Notes under the pieces: model-generated
The model's database searches: none
Told to the model about the DNA's origin: nothing
The model's input: the letters and a program-made list of their open reading frames with translations, nothing else
Program-made: the position numbers and the translations under genes
NCBI GenBank assembly: GCA_023391695.1
Contig: JAEWAK010000013.1
Location: forward strand, 1 to 64,000
From: Bacillota bacterium
Lineage (GTDB): Bacteria > Bacillota > Clostridia > Lachnospirales > Lachnospiraceae
Reading direction: 5' to 3'
DNA: 64,000 nucleotides
Shown: positions 44,473 to 53,499 of the stretch, piece after piece
Position numbering within the stretch: the stretch's first letter is position 1
Layout: each line of letters begins with the position of its first letter

Positions 44473-44695
44473 AAAGCGGAATGAGGAGTGGCAGGCTTGC
44501 TTGCAGACTCGGATTGGAGCAACAAGATCAGGAACATGAATTTTGTCGTGCTATAATGTCGGTAGACATTATAGCAGCACCGAAGGTCATGAGTGCACAT
44601 CAACAGTACGAAGTACCGCATATCATGGAAGCTTGCGTACATGATTAATGAAAGCGGAATTAGAAATTGCAAGCCAGCTTGCGAATATGGCAGAA
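44473..44695 (+). promoter_or_regulatory. Structured leader upstream of hemA
   Basis: The leader begins and ends with related segments of about 33 bases, AAAGCGGAAT...GCTTGC, near 44473 and 44650. Between them lie a perfect GTGCTATAATGTC/GACATTATAGCAC-type hairpin (about 44549-44582), AGTAC/GTAC and an ATCATG/CATGAT stem. GCTTGC occurs at least four times. It matches no riboswitch I know; the B12 box and T-box motifs are not evident. A regulatory RNA for tetrapyrrole synthesis or an inserted repeat element are both possible. Confidence 0.5.
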
Positions 44696-44723
44696 AGGTA
44701 TATAGGCAGAAAGAGGAATACAA

Positions 44724-45878
44724 ATGAATATTTATAATATAAGTATCAGTCATAAAACGGCTCCGGTAGAAATAAGAGAATTACTGGCATTTGGCAGGGA
44801 AGAGAAAACAGCGTTTATCAAAACAGCGGTACGGTTTGAAAATATAAGGGAATGTGTGTTAATTACTACCTGCAACCGCACGGAAGTATATGTAACGGGG
44901 GAAGAAAGTGCCCCGGAACAAATTATGCGGCTGCTGGCAGGCAGGAAAAACTTAAGCTATGATAAAATGATGAAATATTTCCTCAGATACGGTGAGGAAA
45001 AAGCGGTAAAGCATTTATTTCAGGTTACCAGCGGATTGGATTCCATGGTAATCGGTGAAGATGAAATATTAGGGCAGGTAAAGGAGGATTATCAGCTGGC
45101 CCTGGATTCCGGCACCACGGATTTTCTGTTAAATACGCTGTTTCGGGATGCTATTACCTGTGCGAAAAAGGTGAAGACGGATACAAGGTTATCAAAAACT
45201 TCGGTTTCTATCGGTACCCTGGCTGCCAATGAAGTATTTCACTTTTCAAAAAAGGATGATCTGAAAAAAGTCATTATAATAGGGCTGTCCGGTAAATTCG
45301 GTACGATTGTCATGAAAAATCTTTATCATAATAAAAATGTGGAAATTACCGGCACTACCAGAAACCATAATCTGTCGGAAGAACTGGTACTTCTGTATCC
45401 GGATGTTAAAATGATTGATTATCAAAGCAGATATGATAAAATGAATGATGCGGATATAATTATCAGTGCTACTTCAAGTCCTCACTATACCATAACCTAT
45501 GATGAATTGAAAAAATATTTAACGGTTAAAAAGCAACGTCTGTTTATTGATCTTGCGGTGCCTACGGATATAGATAAAGGAATTGAAAAACTGGAGGACC
45601 TCCGGTTAATTGACATCGATTACTTTAAACAGTTATCGGAAGAAAACAACAATTTGAAAATCCAGGAAATAGAAGCGGCGAAAGCAATTATTGAAACACA
45701 GGTGGATGATTTTTATAAAGAGATAAACTTCAGGGATTTTGTGCCTTACATGAAGGATATAAAGAAATTATTCGAAAAACAGTCTTTTGAAAGCATTATG
45801 TATCAGATCAGGAATAATGTGTCCAATGATGACCTGAAAGTAATATTACACAGTTTAAAAATGCTGACAAAAGTCTGA
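44724..45878 (+). CDS. hemA: Glutamyl-tRNA reductase
   Basis: HemA reduces glutamyl-tRNA to glutamate-1-semialdehyde with NADPH, the entry step of the C5 tetrapyrrole pathway. The catalytic cysteine is C50 in ITTCNRTEVY, the canonical position. The GEDEILGQVK segment and an NADPH fold with GLSGKFGT (typically GxGxMG, here altered) follow. The protein has 384 residues, somewhat shorter than the usual 410-460, mainly at the C-terminal dimerisation helix. It heads the six-gene tetrapyrrole cluster. Confidence 0.95.
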   Translation: MNIYNISISHKTAPVEIRELLAFGREEKTAFIKTAVRFENIRECVLITTCNRTEVYVTGEESAPEQIMRLLAGRKNLSYDKMMKYFLRYGEEKAVKHLFQVTSGLDSMVIGEDEILGQVKEDYQLALDSGTTDFLLNTLFRDAITCAKKVKTDTRLSKTSVSIGTLAANEVFHFSKKDDLKKVIIIGLSGKFGTIVMKNLYHNKNVEITGTTRNHNLSEELVLLYPDVKMIDYQSRYDKMNDADIIISATSSPHYTITYDELKKYLTVKKQRLFIDLAVPTDIDKGIEKLEDLRLIDIDYFKQLSEENNNLKIQEIEAAKAIIETQVDDFYKEINFRDFVPYMKDIKKLFEKQSFESIMYQIRNNVSNDDLKVILHSLKMLTKV

Positions 45879-45920
45879 ATCGGCAAGGGATTAAAATTTA
45901 TACTTAAAGGAGAAATTATT

Positions 45921-46547
45921 GTGGCTTATTTTCCCATGTTTATGGATTTGAAGAATGAACTATGTATCGTAATCGGCGGAGGCATGGTAGCTTACCGGAA
46001 AATAAAAGCCTTATTGGAATTTGAAGCAGAAGTCACCGTTATAGCTCCGGGATTTTGCGAGGCTGTACTGGCTTTGGAGAATAAGGTAACGACGAAATAC
46101 AAAACCTATGAAACCCCGGATATTAAAGACGCCTTTCTGGTCATTGCGGCAACCAATGATTTCGGTTTAAATGCCAGGGTATCCAGGGAATGCAGGGAAT
46201 TAAAAATCCCGGTTAATGTTGTGGATATAAAAGAAGAATGCAGTTTTATCTTTCCGGCCTATGTTAAAAAAGGGGCAATTACGGTCGGCGTGACCAGTTC
46301 CGGAAAAAGCCCGATTATTTCAAGGAAAATTAAGCAAAAGATCAATGAAATAATTCCGGATTATATGGATGAACTGGTGGATTACCTTGGAAGTATCCGG
46401 GAAGAAGTACAATTATCCTTTGACCAGGAGGAAAAAAGAAAAAAAGTATTTAAACAGCTGGTGGAATTAGGTTGTTTAAAGCATGGGAAACTGACGGACA
46501 CGGATGTTTTGGAAATAATTCAGAAGGAAAAAAACAGGGTGGATTAA
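45921..46547 (+). CDS. Precorrin-2 dehydrogenase/sirohydrochlorin ferrochelatase (siroheme synthase N-domain)
   Basis: A 208-residue enzyme equal to the N-terminal half of CysG (Met8p/YlnF/SirC type). It oxidises precorrin-2 to sirohydrochlorin and may insert iron to give siroheme. The NAD-binding motif VIGGGMVAYRKIKALLEF is at residues 14-31, and the family block TVGVTSSGKSPIISRKIKQKI is present. Translation starts at GTG 45921 after AAAGGAG. Siroheme is the cofactor of sulfite reductase, which links this cluster to the sulfate module. Confidence 0.92.
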   Translation: MAYFPMFMDLKNELCIVIGGGMVAYRKIKALLEFEAEVTVIAPGFCEAVLALENKVTTKYKTYETPDIKDAFLVIAATNDFGLNARVSRECRELKIPVNVVDIKEECSFIFPAYVKKGAITVGVTSSGKSPIISRKIKQKINEIIPDYMDELVDYLGSIREEVQLSFDQEEKRKKVFKQLVELGCLKHGKLTDTDVLEIIQKEKNRVD

Positions 46548-46612
46548 AGCATTACAGTCCAGTCTTACGGATAAACTGTAACGTTTAAAAGCTTATTCCC
46601 AGGGAGGTATCA

Positions 46613-47491
46613 GTGAAACAGATTATTAAAATCGGAACAAGAAAAAGCCAGCTGGCTATGATTCAGACAGAGTTTGTTGCAAAGGCAATAAAAGAAAAAC
46701 AACCGGATGTGGAAATAGAACTGGTTCCCATGACTACCATAGGCGACAAGGTGCTTGATAAGCCATTGGACAGCTTCGGAGGAAAAGGTGCTTTTATTTC
46801 GGAGTTTGAAGATGCAATGCTTGCAGGCAGAATTGATATGGCGGTACATAGTGCAAAAGATATGCCGATCGACCTTCCAAAAGGACTTTCCATACTGGCA
46901 GTATCCTTAAGGGAGGACCCGAGGGACATCCTGGTGACCAGAAAAGACAGTTCCCTTAAGGAAAACGGTATCGTAGGGACCAGCAGCTTAAGAAGGCAGC
47001 TCCAGATAGAAGAGTTATATCAGGTTCAGGTTAAAAATTTAAGGGGTAATGTAGGGACCAGGCTTACAAAATTAAAAAATAAGGAATATGATGCCATTAT
47101 ATTAGCTGCAGCGGGCTTAAAAAGGCTGAACTTTCCAGATGGCGGGGATTTCAGTATACAGTATCTGGACGAAGATACTTTTATTCCCGCGGCAGGACAG
47201 GGAATTATCGCGGTAGAAGGAAGAGAAGAGAAGGCGTTGAAAGAATTATTTAAGTCCTGGAATCATCCGGAATCCATGCACTGCCTGGAAACGGAACGAG
47301 AAGTGTTAAAGCTTTTAAATGCCGGCTGCAGTGAACCCATCGGCGTTTATTCCAAGATTGAAACAGGAGAAATAACACTCCGTATCTTGTACGGCTGTAA
47401 TGGCAGGGTTATAAGGGTTAAAGGGAGTGCACCATTAGCAGACAGATTTTTACTGGCACAGGATTTAGCCGATAAAGTTCAAAAATCGTAA
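46613..47491 (+). CDS. hemC: Porphobilinogen deaminase (hydroxymethylbilane synthase)
   Basis: HemC condenses four porphobilinogens into hydroxymethylbilane. It has 292 residues, close to normal (about 300). The N-terminal RKSQLAMIQTEFV, the GGKGAFISEFEDAML region and VHSAKDMP are intact, and C239 in NAGCSEPIG is the dipyrromethane-cofactor cysteine. Translation begins at GTG 46613 after GGGAGG. It is in line with the other tetrapyrrole genes. Confidence 0.96.
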   Translation: MKQIIKIGTRKSQLAMIQTEFVAKAIKEKQPDVEIELVPMTTIGDKVLDKPLDSFGGKGAFISEFEDAMLAGRIDMAVHSAKDMPIDLPKGLSILAVSLREDPRDILVTRKDSSLKENGIVGTSSLRRQLQIEELYQVQVKNLRGNVGTRLTKLKNKEYDAIILAAAGLKRLNFPDGGDFSIQYLDEDTFIPAAGQGIIAVEGREEKALKELFKSWNHPESMHCLETEREVLKLLNAGCSEPIGVYSKIETGEITLRILYGCNGRVIRVKGSAPLADRFLLAQDLADKVQKS

Positions 47492-47547
47492 AGTTTTTAA
47501 CCGATCAAGGGAGTAAATTACACAGAAGGAAGGATTTTAGGATCTTT

Positions 47548-49056
47548 ATGGATAAGAAAGGAATGGTCTATTTAGTCGGAGCCGGGCCAGGTGATCCGGA
47601 ATTACTGACCCTTAAGGGAGAAGCCAGGTTAAAACAATGTGAAGTTGTAATCTATGACAGATTGGCATCCGACCATCTGCTTGATATAGTACCTGGGGAA
47701 TGTGAAAAAATATATGTGGGGAAAGAAGTTGGAAACCACAGTATGAATCAGGAAGCAATCAATGAAATTATTGTAAAAAAAGCCCTGGAAGGAAAAAGGG
47801 TCGTCCGGTTAAAAGGAGGAGATCCTTTTGTATTCGGAAGAGGCGGGGAGGAAGTGCTGGCTTTGCAGAAGGAAGGCATACCCTATCAGATTATACCGGG
47901 AATTACTTCCGCCATTGCCGCAGCATCCTATGCCGGCATACCGGTAACCCACAGAGGGGTCAGCAGAAGTTTTCACGTAATTACAGGGCATACGGAGGAT
48001 TCGGATAACCAGCTTACGGATAATTATGAAACCCTGGCGAGCCTGGAAGGAACTCTGATATTTTTGATGGGAATGGGTAACTTATCCTTGATTGTAAAGG
48101 AGTTGTGCCGAAATGGTAAAGATATGAATACACCGGTTGCAATTGTTTCCAATGCAACAACTGCCAGGCAGAAAACGGTAAAAGGTACTTTAGACACTAT
48201 CTGTGAAGTTGCATGTACGAATAATATAAAAGCACCGGCAGTAATTATAGTCGGAGAAGCCGCAGAACTTGAAATGGAAAGTACCATAAAAGGCAGGTTG
48301 ACCGGTAAACGGATCGGGGTAACCGGTACAAAAAAATTAACGGATAAGTTATCTCTCCGGTTAAGGGAACATGGGGCCTATGTGGAGGACCTGAGCTTTT
48401 TATATGTAAAGAAAGCGGATAACAGGGCAGAATTAGAAGATGCCATAGCAAACCTGAAAGAATATACCTGGGTTGTATTTACCAGTACCAACGGAGTCGA
48501 AATCTTCTTCCAATATTTAAAAGAAAATCATATTGATTACCGGAAGCTTTCCGGGCTTTCTTTTGCCGTGGTGGGCAGCGGAACGGGGGATGCCCTGTTA
48601 CAGTATGGGTTTATTGCGGATTATATGCCTGATACCTATACGACGGCGGCGTTGGCAGACGGACTGGCAAACAGATTAAAAACCGGGGATAAAGTATTGA
48701 TCCCGAGGGCTTTAAAAGGTTCCAGGGATCTGACGGATATTTTAAATACCAATTCCATACCTTTTACCGAGATTAAAATTTATTCCGTTGAAATTGATAC
48801 CGAAAAATATGACAGGGTAATTGATGGGTTAACGGATTACGATTATATCACTTTTGCAAGTGCCTCCGGGGTTGAAGGGTTTTATGAGAATCTGGGGAAA
48901 GCTGCAGGAACAGCCCTTAACCAAACCAGGATCGTCTGTATCGGTGATATAACGGCCAAAAAACTGGAGGATTACGGTGTTACGGATTACATTACTGCTG
49001 TAGAGTGCAATGTGGCCGGACTGGTTGATAGTATTTTATGTGATTCAGGAAAATAA
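47548..49056 (+). CDS. cobA-hemD: Fused uroporphyrinogen-III methyltransferase/uroporphyrinogen-III synthase
   Basis: A 502-residue fusion common in clostridia. The N-terminal half (about 1-245) is the SAM-dependent methyltransferase (SUMT) that makes precorrin-2: VGAGPGDPELLT at about 10-21 and RLKGGDPFVFGRGGEE are present. The C-terminal half (about 250-502) is HemD, which closes the ring to uroporphyrinogen III, with TGTKKLTDKLSLRLREHGA and VFTSTNGVEIFF. The two steps before siroheme and corrinoids are thus on one protein. Between it and hemB lie 183 bases with an inverted copy of the dispersed repeat. Confidence 0.95.
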   Translation: MDKKGMVYLVGAGPGDPELLTLKGEARLKQCEVVIYDRLASDHLLDIVPGECEKIYVGKEVGNHSMNQEAINEIIVKKALEGKRVVRLKGGDPFVFGRGGEEVLALQKEGIPYQIIPGITSAIAAASYAGIPVTHRGVSRSFHVITGHTEDSDNQLTDNYETLASLEGTLIFLMGMGNLSLIVKELCRNGKDMNTPVAIVSNATTARQKTVKGTLDTICEVACTNNIKAPAVIIVGEAAELEMESTIKGRLTGKRIGVTGTKKLTDKLSLRLREHGAYVEDLSFLYVKKADNRAELEDAIANLKEYTWVVFTSTNGVEIFFQYLKENHIDYRKLSGLSFAVVGSGTGDALLQYGFIADYMPDTYTTAALADGLANRLKTGDKVLIPRALKGSRDLTDILNTNSIPFTEIKIYSVEIDTEKYDRVIDGLTDYDYITFASASGVEGFYENLGKAAGTALNQTRIVCIGDITAKKLEDYGVTDYITAVECNVAGLVDSILCDSGK

Positions 49057-49059
49057 CTG

Positions 49060-49140
49060 AGAGTTAAAGTGGATATTCCGGGTCCGCTACGCTGTGACTG
49101 TATCCTTATACCTTCTGCGCAGGCAGGTTAAATGGTTAGA
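49060..49140 (-). repeat. Dispersed repeat copy 1 (inverted)
   Basis: On the minus strand this matches copy 2 at 52.6 kb. GATATTCCGGGTCCGCTACG within 49071-49093 is the exact reverse complement of bases within 52678-52700, and the GGTATAAGG part also aligns. Confidence 0.75.
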
Positions 49141-49239
49141 TTGAGATGTAGCAGAAGCCATGGACAGGAAAGGAAAAAGTATTAAAGAAATTCACTTTCA
49201 ACCTTATGTGCAGGAAGAGTGCGCAGGAATGGAGGAATT

Positions 49240-50211
49240 ATGATTAGAAGAAGACGGCTCAGGTCAAACGAGGCGATAAGGGCTTTGGTAAGAGAAACAG
49301 GTGTACAGATCTCGGATCTTATTTATCCCATCTTTGTGATAGCAGGAGAAAACCAGAAAAATCCCGTGGAATCCATGCCGGGGATATACCAGTATTCCCT
49401 TGACCGGATAGGGGAAGAATTAGACCGCGTTAAGGAAAGCGGAGTAAAAAGTATCCTGATTTTTGGAATTCCGGAACATAAGGATGAAACAGGCAGTGAA
49501 GCTTATAATAAAGACGGGATTGTTCAAAAGGCAATCCGCCTGATCAAGTCAGACTATCCGGAATTTCTTATAGTCGCGGATATCTGCCTGTGCGAATATA
49601 CCTCCCATGGCCATTGCGGTTTGATAAAAGATGGTATCATATTAAATGACGAAACTTTGCCCTTGCTTGCCAAAGCGGCAGTTACCTGTGCCGAGGCAGG
49701 GGCTGATCTCATTGCCCCCTCCGACATGATGGACGGCCATATTAAGGCAATCAGGGCGGCTCTGGATGAAAGCGGATTTTTGCATACGCCCATCATGGCT
49801 TACAGTGCGAAGTATTCTTCCGGTTATTATTCTCCTTTCCGGAATGCGGCCCACTCGGCCCCCAGTTTTGGTGACCGTAAAACCTACCAGATGGATTACG
49901 GCAATGCAGCAGAAGCAGTTCGGGAGGTATTCGACGATATAGAAGAAGGAGCCGATATTGTCATGGTAAAGCCAGCCCTGGCTTACCTGGATGTCATTAA
50001 AACCGTTGCCCTTAGTACGGATTATCCCATTGCGGCTTATAATGTAAGCGGGGAATATGCCATGGTAAAGGCAGCTGCTTTAAATGGCTGGATCGATGAG
50101 AAAAAAATAGTAATGGAAAACATAACCGCTATGAAACGGGCCGGTGCCAAAATCATTATTACTTACCATGCTTTGGAAGTGGCAGCATGGTTAAAGGAGC
50201 AGGATGTATGA
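49240..50211 (+). CDS. hemB: Delta-aminolevulinic acid dehydratase (porphobilinogen synthase)
   Basis: HemB joins two 5-aminolevulinates into porphobilinogen. The protein has 323 residues, the usual size. The zinc cysteines C116, C118 and C126 are in CLCEYTSHGHC, so it is a zinc-type enzyme. The two Schiff-base lysines are in AYSAKYSSGYYSP and MVKPALAYLD. ATG 49240 has GGAGG before it; an upstream in-frame start exists but lacks a ribosome site. It overlaps hemL by 4 bases. Confidence 0.96.
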   Translation: MIRRRRLRSNEAIRALVRETGVQISDLIYPIFVIAGENQKNPVESMPGIYQYSLDRIGEELDRVKESGVKSILIFGIPEHKDETGSEAYNKDGIVQKAIRLIKSDYPEFLIVADICLCEYTSHGHCGLIKDGIILNDETLPLLAKAAVTCAEAGADLIAPSDMMDGHIKAIRAALDESGFLHTPIMAYSAKYSSGYYSPFRNAAHSAPSFGDRKTYQMDYGNAAEAVREVFDDIEEGADIVMVKPALAYLDVIKTVALSTDYPIAAYNVSGEYAMVKAAALNGWIDEKKIVMENITAMKRAGAKIIITYHALEVAAWLKEQDV

Positions 50212-51485
50212 AAAGTCAAAGATCAAAGGAATTGTATCAAAAAGCAGTCCGGTTAATGCCAGGAGGTGTTAACAGCCCGGTAAGGGCATTTGGTTCCGTT
50301 GGCAGGACACCGGTTTTTATTGAAAAGGCCAAAGGCAGCAAAGTATATGATGTGGACGGCAATGAATATATCGATTATGTCTGTTCCTGGGGTCCTGCTA
50401 TTTTAGGACATGCCAGAGAGGAAGTAATCGAAGCGGTCACGAAAGCAGTCAGGGATGGATTGACCTTTGGTGCTCCTACGGAAAAAGAGGGGATCCTTGC
50501 GGAATTAATATCCGGTATCATGCCCTCCATGGAAATGGTAAGACTGGTCAGTTCCGGTACGGAAGCCGTTATGAGTGCAATCCGAACCGCCAGAGGATAT
50601 ACTAAAAAAGATATGATTATCAAATTCAGGGGCTGCTACCATGGGCATTCTGACGGATTACTGGTAAAAGCCGGTTCCGCGGCCCTTACCCAGTCCATAC
50701 CGGACAGCGCCGGAGTGCCAAAATCTTATACCGAAAATACCTTGATTGCGGATTACAATGATAAATCCTCCGTCCGGAAGTTATTTGAACAGTTTAAAGG
50801 GAAAATTGCCGCCGTCATTGTGGAACCAGTTGCCGCTAATATGGGTGTGGTTCTGCCGGAAGAAGGCTTTCTTCCGTTTCTGAGGGATATAACCCTGGAA
50901 AATGAGGCGCTGCTTATCTTCGATGAGGTGATAACCGGTTTCCGATTAGGAATCGGCGGTGCCCAGGAATATTATAATATAAAACCCGACCTTACTACCC
51001 TTGGTAAAATAGTAGGAGGCGGAATGCCCATAGGTGCTTACGGCGGAAGAAAAGAGATTATGCAGATGGTATCTCCGTCCGGTCCGGTTTACCAGGCAGG
51101 AACCTTATCCGGCAATCCCATTGCTACCACTGCCGGTATCAAAACCCTGGAAATATTAAAAGAAAATCCGGAGTTTTATACAGAAATGGAATCCAAAGCA
51201 AAGCTTCTTGCAAAAGCCTTAAGGGACAGGGGTAAATTAACAGGGGAAGATATTTACGTAAACCAGATCGGCTCCATATTAAGCGGGTTTTTTACCGGGA
51301 AAAAAGTTACTGACTTTGAAACAGCCAGTTCTTCCGATACAAAAAAATATGCCGGGTATTTTAACGTTTTGCTGGAACAGGGAATTTATACCGCCCCGTC
51401 ACAGTTTGAGGCCATGTTCGTATCGGCTGCCCATACGGCGGAAGATATAGATAAGACCTGCAGGATTTTAAGAAGTGTAAAATAA
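50208..51485 (+). CDS. hemL: Glutamate-1-semialdehyde 2,1-aminomutase
   Basis: HemL is a PLP enzyme converting glutamate-1-semialdehyde to 5-aminolevulinate. It has 425 residues, normal for the family. The PLP lysine is K267 in LTTLGKIVGGGMPIGAYGG, and GGVNSPVRAFGSVG is the family N-terminus. Its ATG overlaps the hemB stop (ATGA), so translation is coupled. It ends the cluster; hemE and later heme genes are absent, so the products seen here are siroheme and corrinoids. Confidence 0.97.
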   Translation: MKSQRSKELYQKAVRLMPGGVNSPVRAFGSVGRTPVFIEKAKGSKVYDVDGNEYIDYVCSWGPAILGHAREEVIEAVTKAVRDGLTFGAPTEKEGILAELISGIMPSMEMVRLVSSGTEAVMSAIRTARGYTKKDMIIKFRGCYHGHSDGLLVKAGSAALTQSIPDSAGVPKSYTENTLIADYNDKSSVRKLFEQFKGKIAAVIVEPVAANMGVVLPEEGFLPFLRDITLENEALLIFDEVITGFRLGIGGAQEYYNIKPDLTTLGKIVGGGMPIGAYGGRKEIMQMVSPSGPVYQAGTLSGNPIATTAGIKTLEILKENPEFYTEMESKAKLLAKALRDRGKLTGEDIYVNQIGSILSGFFTGKKVTDFETASSSDTKKYAGYFNVLLEQGIYTAPSQFEAMFVSAAHTAEDIDKTCRILRSVK

Positions 51486-51486
51486 T

Positions 51487-51684
51487 TTTAAGAGTTAAGC
51501 GGATATATTAAGTCTAAGGGGCTGATGCAAAACAATTAATTTACTGAACTTGTGTCGAAAGGAAGTATATTTGAATTTTGCAACAGCTCCATTTTTATGC
51601 TGGGTTAGCGACTTATAATTGGCTATTTTGGCAAAAATATAGCATGATATTTAAAATTTATACCACACATTAGCATATAAAAAT
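51487..51684. other. Gap after hemL, no gene seen
   Basis: AT-rich DNA. At 51490-51505 AGTTAAGCGGATAT is an inverted fragment of the dispersed repeat family. No open frame with a ribosome site was found. Confidence 0.4.
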
Positions 51685-51727
51685 AAAAAGATAGTAAAAA
51701 CTTATAGCAGATTTTACTATCTTTTTT
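51685..51727 (+). terminator. Rho-independent terminator after hemL
   Basis: AAAAGATAGTAAAA (51686-51699) pairs perfectly with TTTTACTATCTTTT (51712-51725), AT-rich but with a T-run. It sits about 200 bases after hemL. Confidence 0.75.
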
Positions 51728-51800
51728 CCGCGAAATATGATAAGATTTTTATGTGAAATTGTGGAAAACAAAATAAATTAGTATAGGATTTTTTCGTGTG

Positions 51801-51865
51801 TGTTAAACTCGGGTTTTCCGGGTGCTCCATGCACTGAAAACGCCTCGTGGTATAAAGGGCTGATC
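51801..51865 (+). repeat. Diverged fragment of the dispersed repeat family
   Basis: TGCTCCATGCACTGAAAACG and CCTCGTGGTATAAAGG align with the middle of the 52.6-kb copy (TGCTCCGACTGAAACACC and CTCGTAGCAGGTATAAGG). The rest of the gap to 52071 holds no gene; a GCGCAGCGGAACAG stretch at about 52023 may be a further fragment. Confidence 0.5.
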
Positions 51866-52071
51866 TGTAACACATAAAATCAATGAGAATGGAAGAAAAT
51901 ATTAAAGTTTCCAGGTATTTTTAAATATCTATAAATCATACATACTAAGCATTATTAAGGCTTTATTAAGCTATATGCAGCTGCCGGAAACAGGGATATG
52001 CGCCGTTTTGTAAGAAACACTGCGCAGCGGAACAGACTGTAAGACAAATCTTAAAGGAAAGGAGGTTTAGC

Positions 52072-52554
52072 ATGAAAACAATAGTTATATACTATTCCCT
52101 GGGAGGGTATACAAAATATATTTCCGAAATCCTCGCAGCGGAATTAAAAGCGGATCTATTGGAGCTAAAAACCAAAAGCGAGTACCCGCCGTCCGGATTC
52201 AGAAAATATATTTGGGGAGGGAAGACCGTATTATTTCGGAAAAAGCCGGAATTAATCAACGAAGATATTGATTTAAGTTCCTACGAAAATGTTCTGATCG
52301 GAACTCCTGTCTGGGCAAGGAATTATGCCACTCCCATAGGTTCATTTTTAAAGCAGTATAAAATCCAGGGGAAAAATGTTGCGGTATTTGCCTGTCATGT
52401 AGGGGGCGGAGCGAAAAAGTGTTTTAAAAAGATCCGGACAGAATTAAAGGATAATCATATTATTGATCAAACGGATTTTGTCAATCCTTTAATGAAAAAT
52501 AAAGAAAAAAGTTCTAAAAAAGCTGTCAGTTGGGCCAGAAGCCTGACCTTTTAA
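52072..52554 (+). CDS. Flavodoxin-family protein
   Basis: A 160-residue FMN-binding electron carrier or flavodoxin-like reductase. The phosphate loop is YYSLGGYTKYISE (residues 7-19), and the GTPVWARNYATPIGSFLKQY block is the second FMN-contact loop. The size is that of a stand-alone flavodoxin. AGGAGG precedes ATG 52072. It is monocistronic, with repeats on both sides. It could donate electrons in this anaerobe, but its partner is unknown. Confidence 0.88.
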   Translation: MKTIVIYYSLGGYTKYISEILAAELKADLLELKTKSEYPPSGFRKYIWGGKTVLFRKKPELINEDIDLSSYENVLIGTPVWARNYATPIGSFLKQYKIQGKNVAVFACHVGGGAKKCFKKIRTELKDNHIIDQTDFVNPLMKNKEKSSKKAVSWARSLTF

Positions 52555-52605
52555 CCTTACAAGTAAGTCCCAAGCTTCTTGGCGGAGTGTAAGCGGTGGG
52601 TTGGG

Positions 52606-52711
52606 GACTTAACTTTTCAGTCGGATTTCATGCTCCGACTGAAACACCTCGTAGCAGGTATAAGGTTATGAGCAAGTAGCGTAGCGGACCCGGAATATCC
52701 GCTTTGACTGA
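52606..52711 (+). repeat. Dispersed repeat copy 2
   Basis: GACTTAACTTTTCAG, then CAGTCGGA/TCCGACTG hairpin arms, CACCTCGTAGCAGGTATAAGG, then GTAGCGGACCCGGAATATCC and CTTTGACT. The same order recurs at 55.9 kb and inverted at 49.06 kb. Confidence 0.75.
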
Positions 52712-52728
52712 ATGAATTTCAATGCCGG

Positions 52729-52766
52729 AAATAAGCAGTGAACATAATTGTCCGCTGCTTATTTTT
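52729..52766 (+). terminator. Rho-independent terminator
   Basis: AAATAAGCAGTG (52729-52740) pairs with CGCTGCTTATTT (52753-52764), followed by TT. It would end transcripts through the flavodoxin gene. Confidence 0.75.
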
Positions 52767-52824
52767 ATACTGATATTACTGCCAATCTGCCTATGACAAT
52801 TATTAATTCAAACTGACTTTCATT

Positions 52825-52915
52825 GCATAAATCATCTGCCTAGCGCTGAATTAATGCCATCAATCAGGTGGGAATTATATTTTTAATAATTCACACCGGC
52901 TCCATTGGCATATCA
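52825..52915 (-). repeat. Diverged copy of the TAGTGTGAA element at the 3' end of pdxT
   Basis: Read on the minus strand, GGTGTGAATTAT, a CCCACCTGATT stretch and GCAGATGATTTATGCAATG occur in an order similar to the 32.7-33.1-kb array. The pdxT stop codon TGA lies inside the GTGTGAA motif. Confidence 0.5.
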
Positions 52916-53499
52916 CACCTTAATACAGGTACGGCACTATTTACAATATCAATAAAATACCGGTGTATCGCAAGGTTTTCTGTAAGTTCCGGATGGAAGG
53001 CAACACCTAACTGGTTCTGATACCTTACTGCCACAATACGGTTGTCGACAACGGAAAGTATCCGGGTATTGCCATATACTTTCTCAATATAGGGTGCACG
53101 GATAAATTTCATAGGAACCGTACCAAGACCTTCAACATAATTTTCGGTAAAGAAACTTCCCAACTGCCTGCCGTAAGCATTTCTCCTGACGGTTACAGGA
53201 AGTGTTCCCAAGTGAACCGTATCCGAACCGGCAATATGGGAAGCAAGCAGGATTAAACCGGCGCAGGTGCCCATAACAGGAAGACCCGACAGTATCCTCT
53301 CTCTTAAGGGATCAAAAAGTCCCAGCTCCCTTAGAAGCTTACCTATTACGGTGCTTTCCCCGCCAGGAATAATAAGGCCGTCAAAGGTTCTTTCCAAATC
53401 GGTTCTTTTACGGATTTCGAAAGAATCCACCTTCAATTTTCTTAGGGTATTTTCCTGTTCCTTAAAAGCTCCCTGCAATGCCAGAACACCGATTAACAT
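52891..53499 (-). CDS. pdxT: Pyridoxal 5'-phosphate synthase glutaminase subunit
   Basis: PdxT releases ammonia from glutamine and channels it to PdxS for PLP synthesis. It has 202 residues. The catalytic triad is C79 in MGTCAGL plus the histidine and glutamate of HPELT, and the oxyanion GGEST motif is at about 46-50. The last residues (RCDMPMEPV) lie beyond the usual end and overlap the repeat-like sequence, so the tail may have been extended by that element. It follows pdxS directly on the minus strand, with no gap. Confidence 0.96.
   Translation of the reverse strand: MLIGVLALQGAFKEQENTLRKLKVDSFEIRKRTDLERTFDGLIIPGGESTVIGKLLRELGLFDPLRERILSGLPVMGTCAGLILLASHIAGSDTVHLGTLPVTVRRNAYGRQLGSFFTENYVEGLGTVPMKFIRAPYIEKVYGNTRILSVVDNRIVAVRYQNQLGVAFHPELTENLAIHRYFIDIVNSAVPVLRCDMPMEPV

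Noticed and set aside
44473..44723. Cobalamin riboswitch before hemA
   Set aside because: No convincing B12 box; only a loose GTGGCAGG segment.
44451..44753. Minus-strand open frame of 100 codons over the hemA leader
   Set aside because: It crosses the leader hairpins and the hemA start, with low-complexity sequence and no ribosome site.
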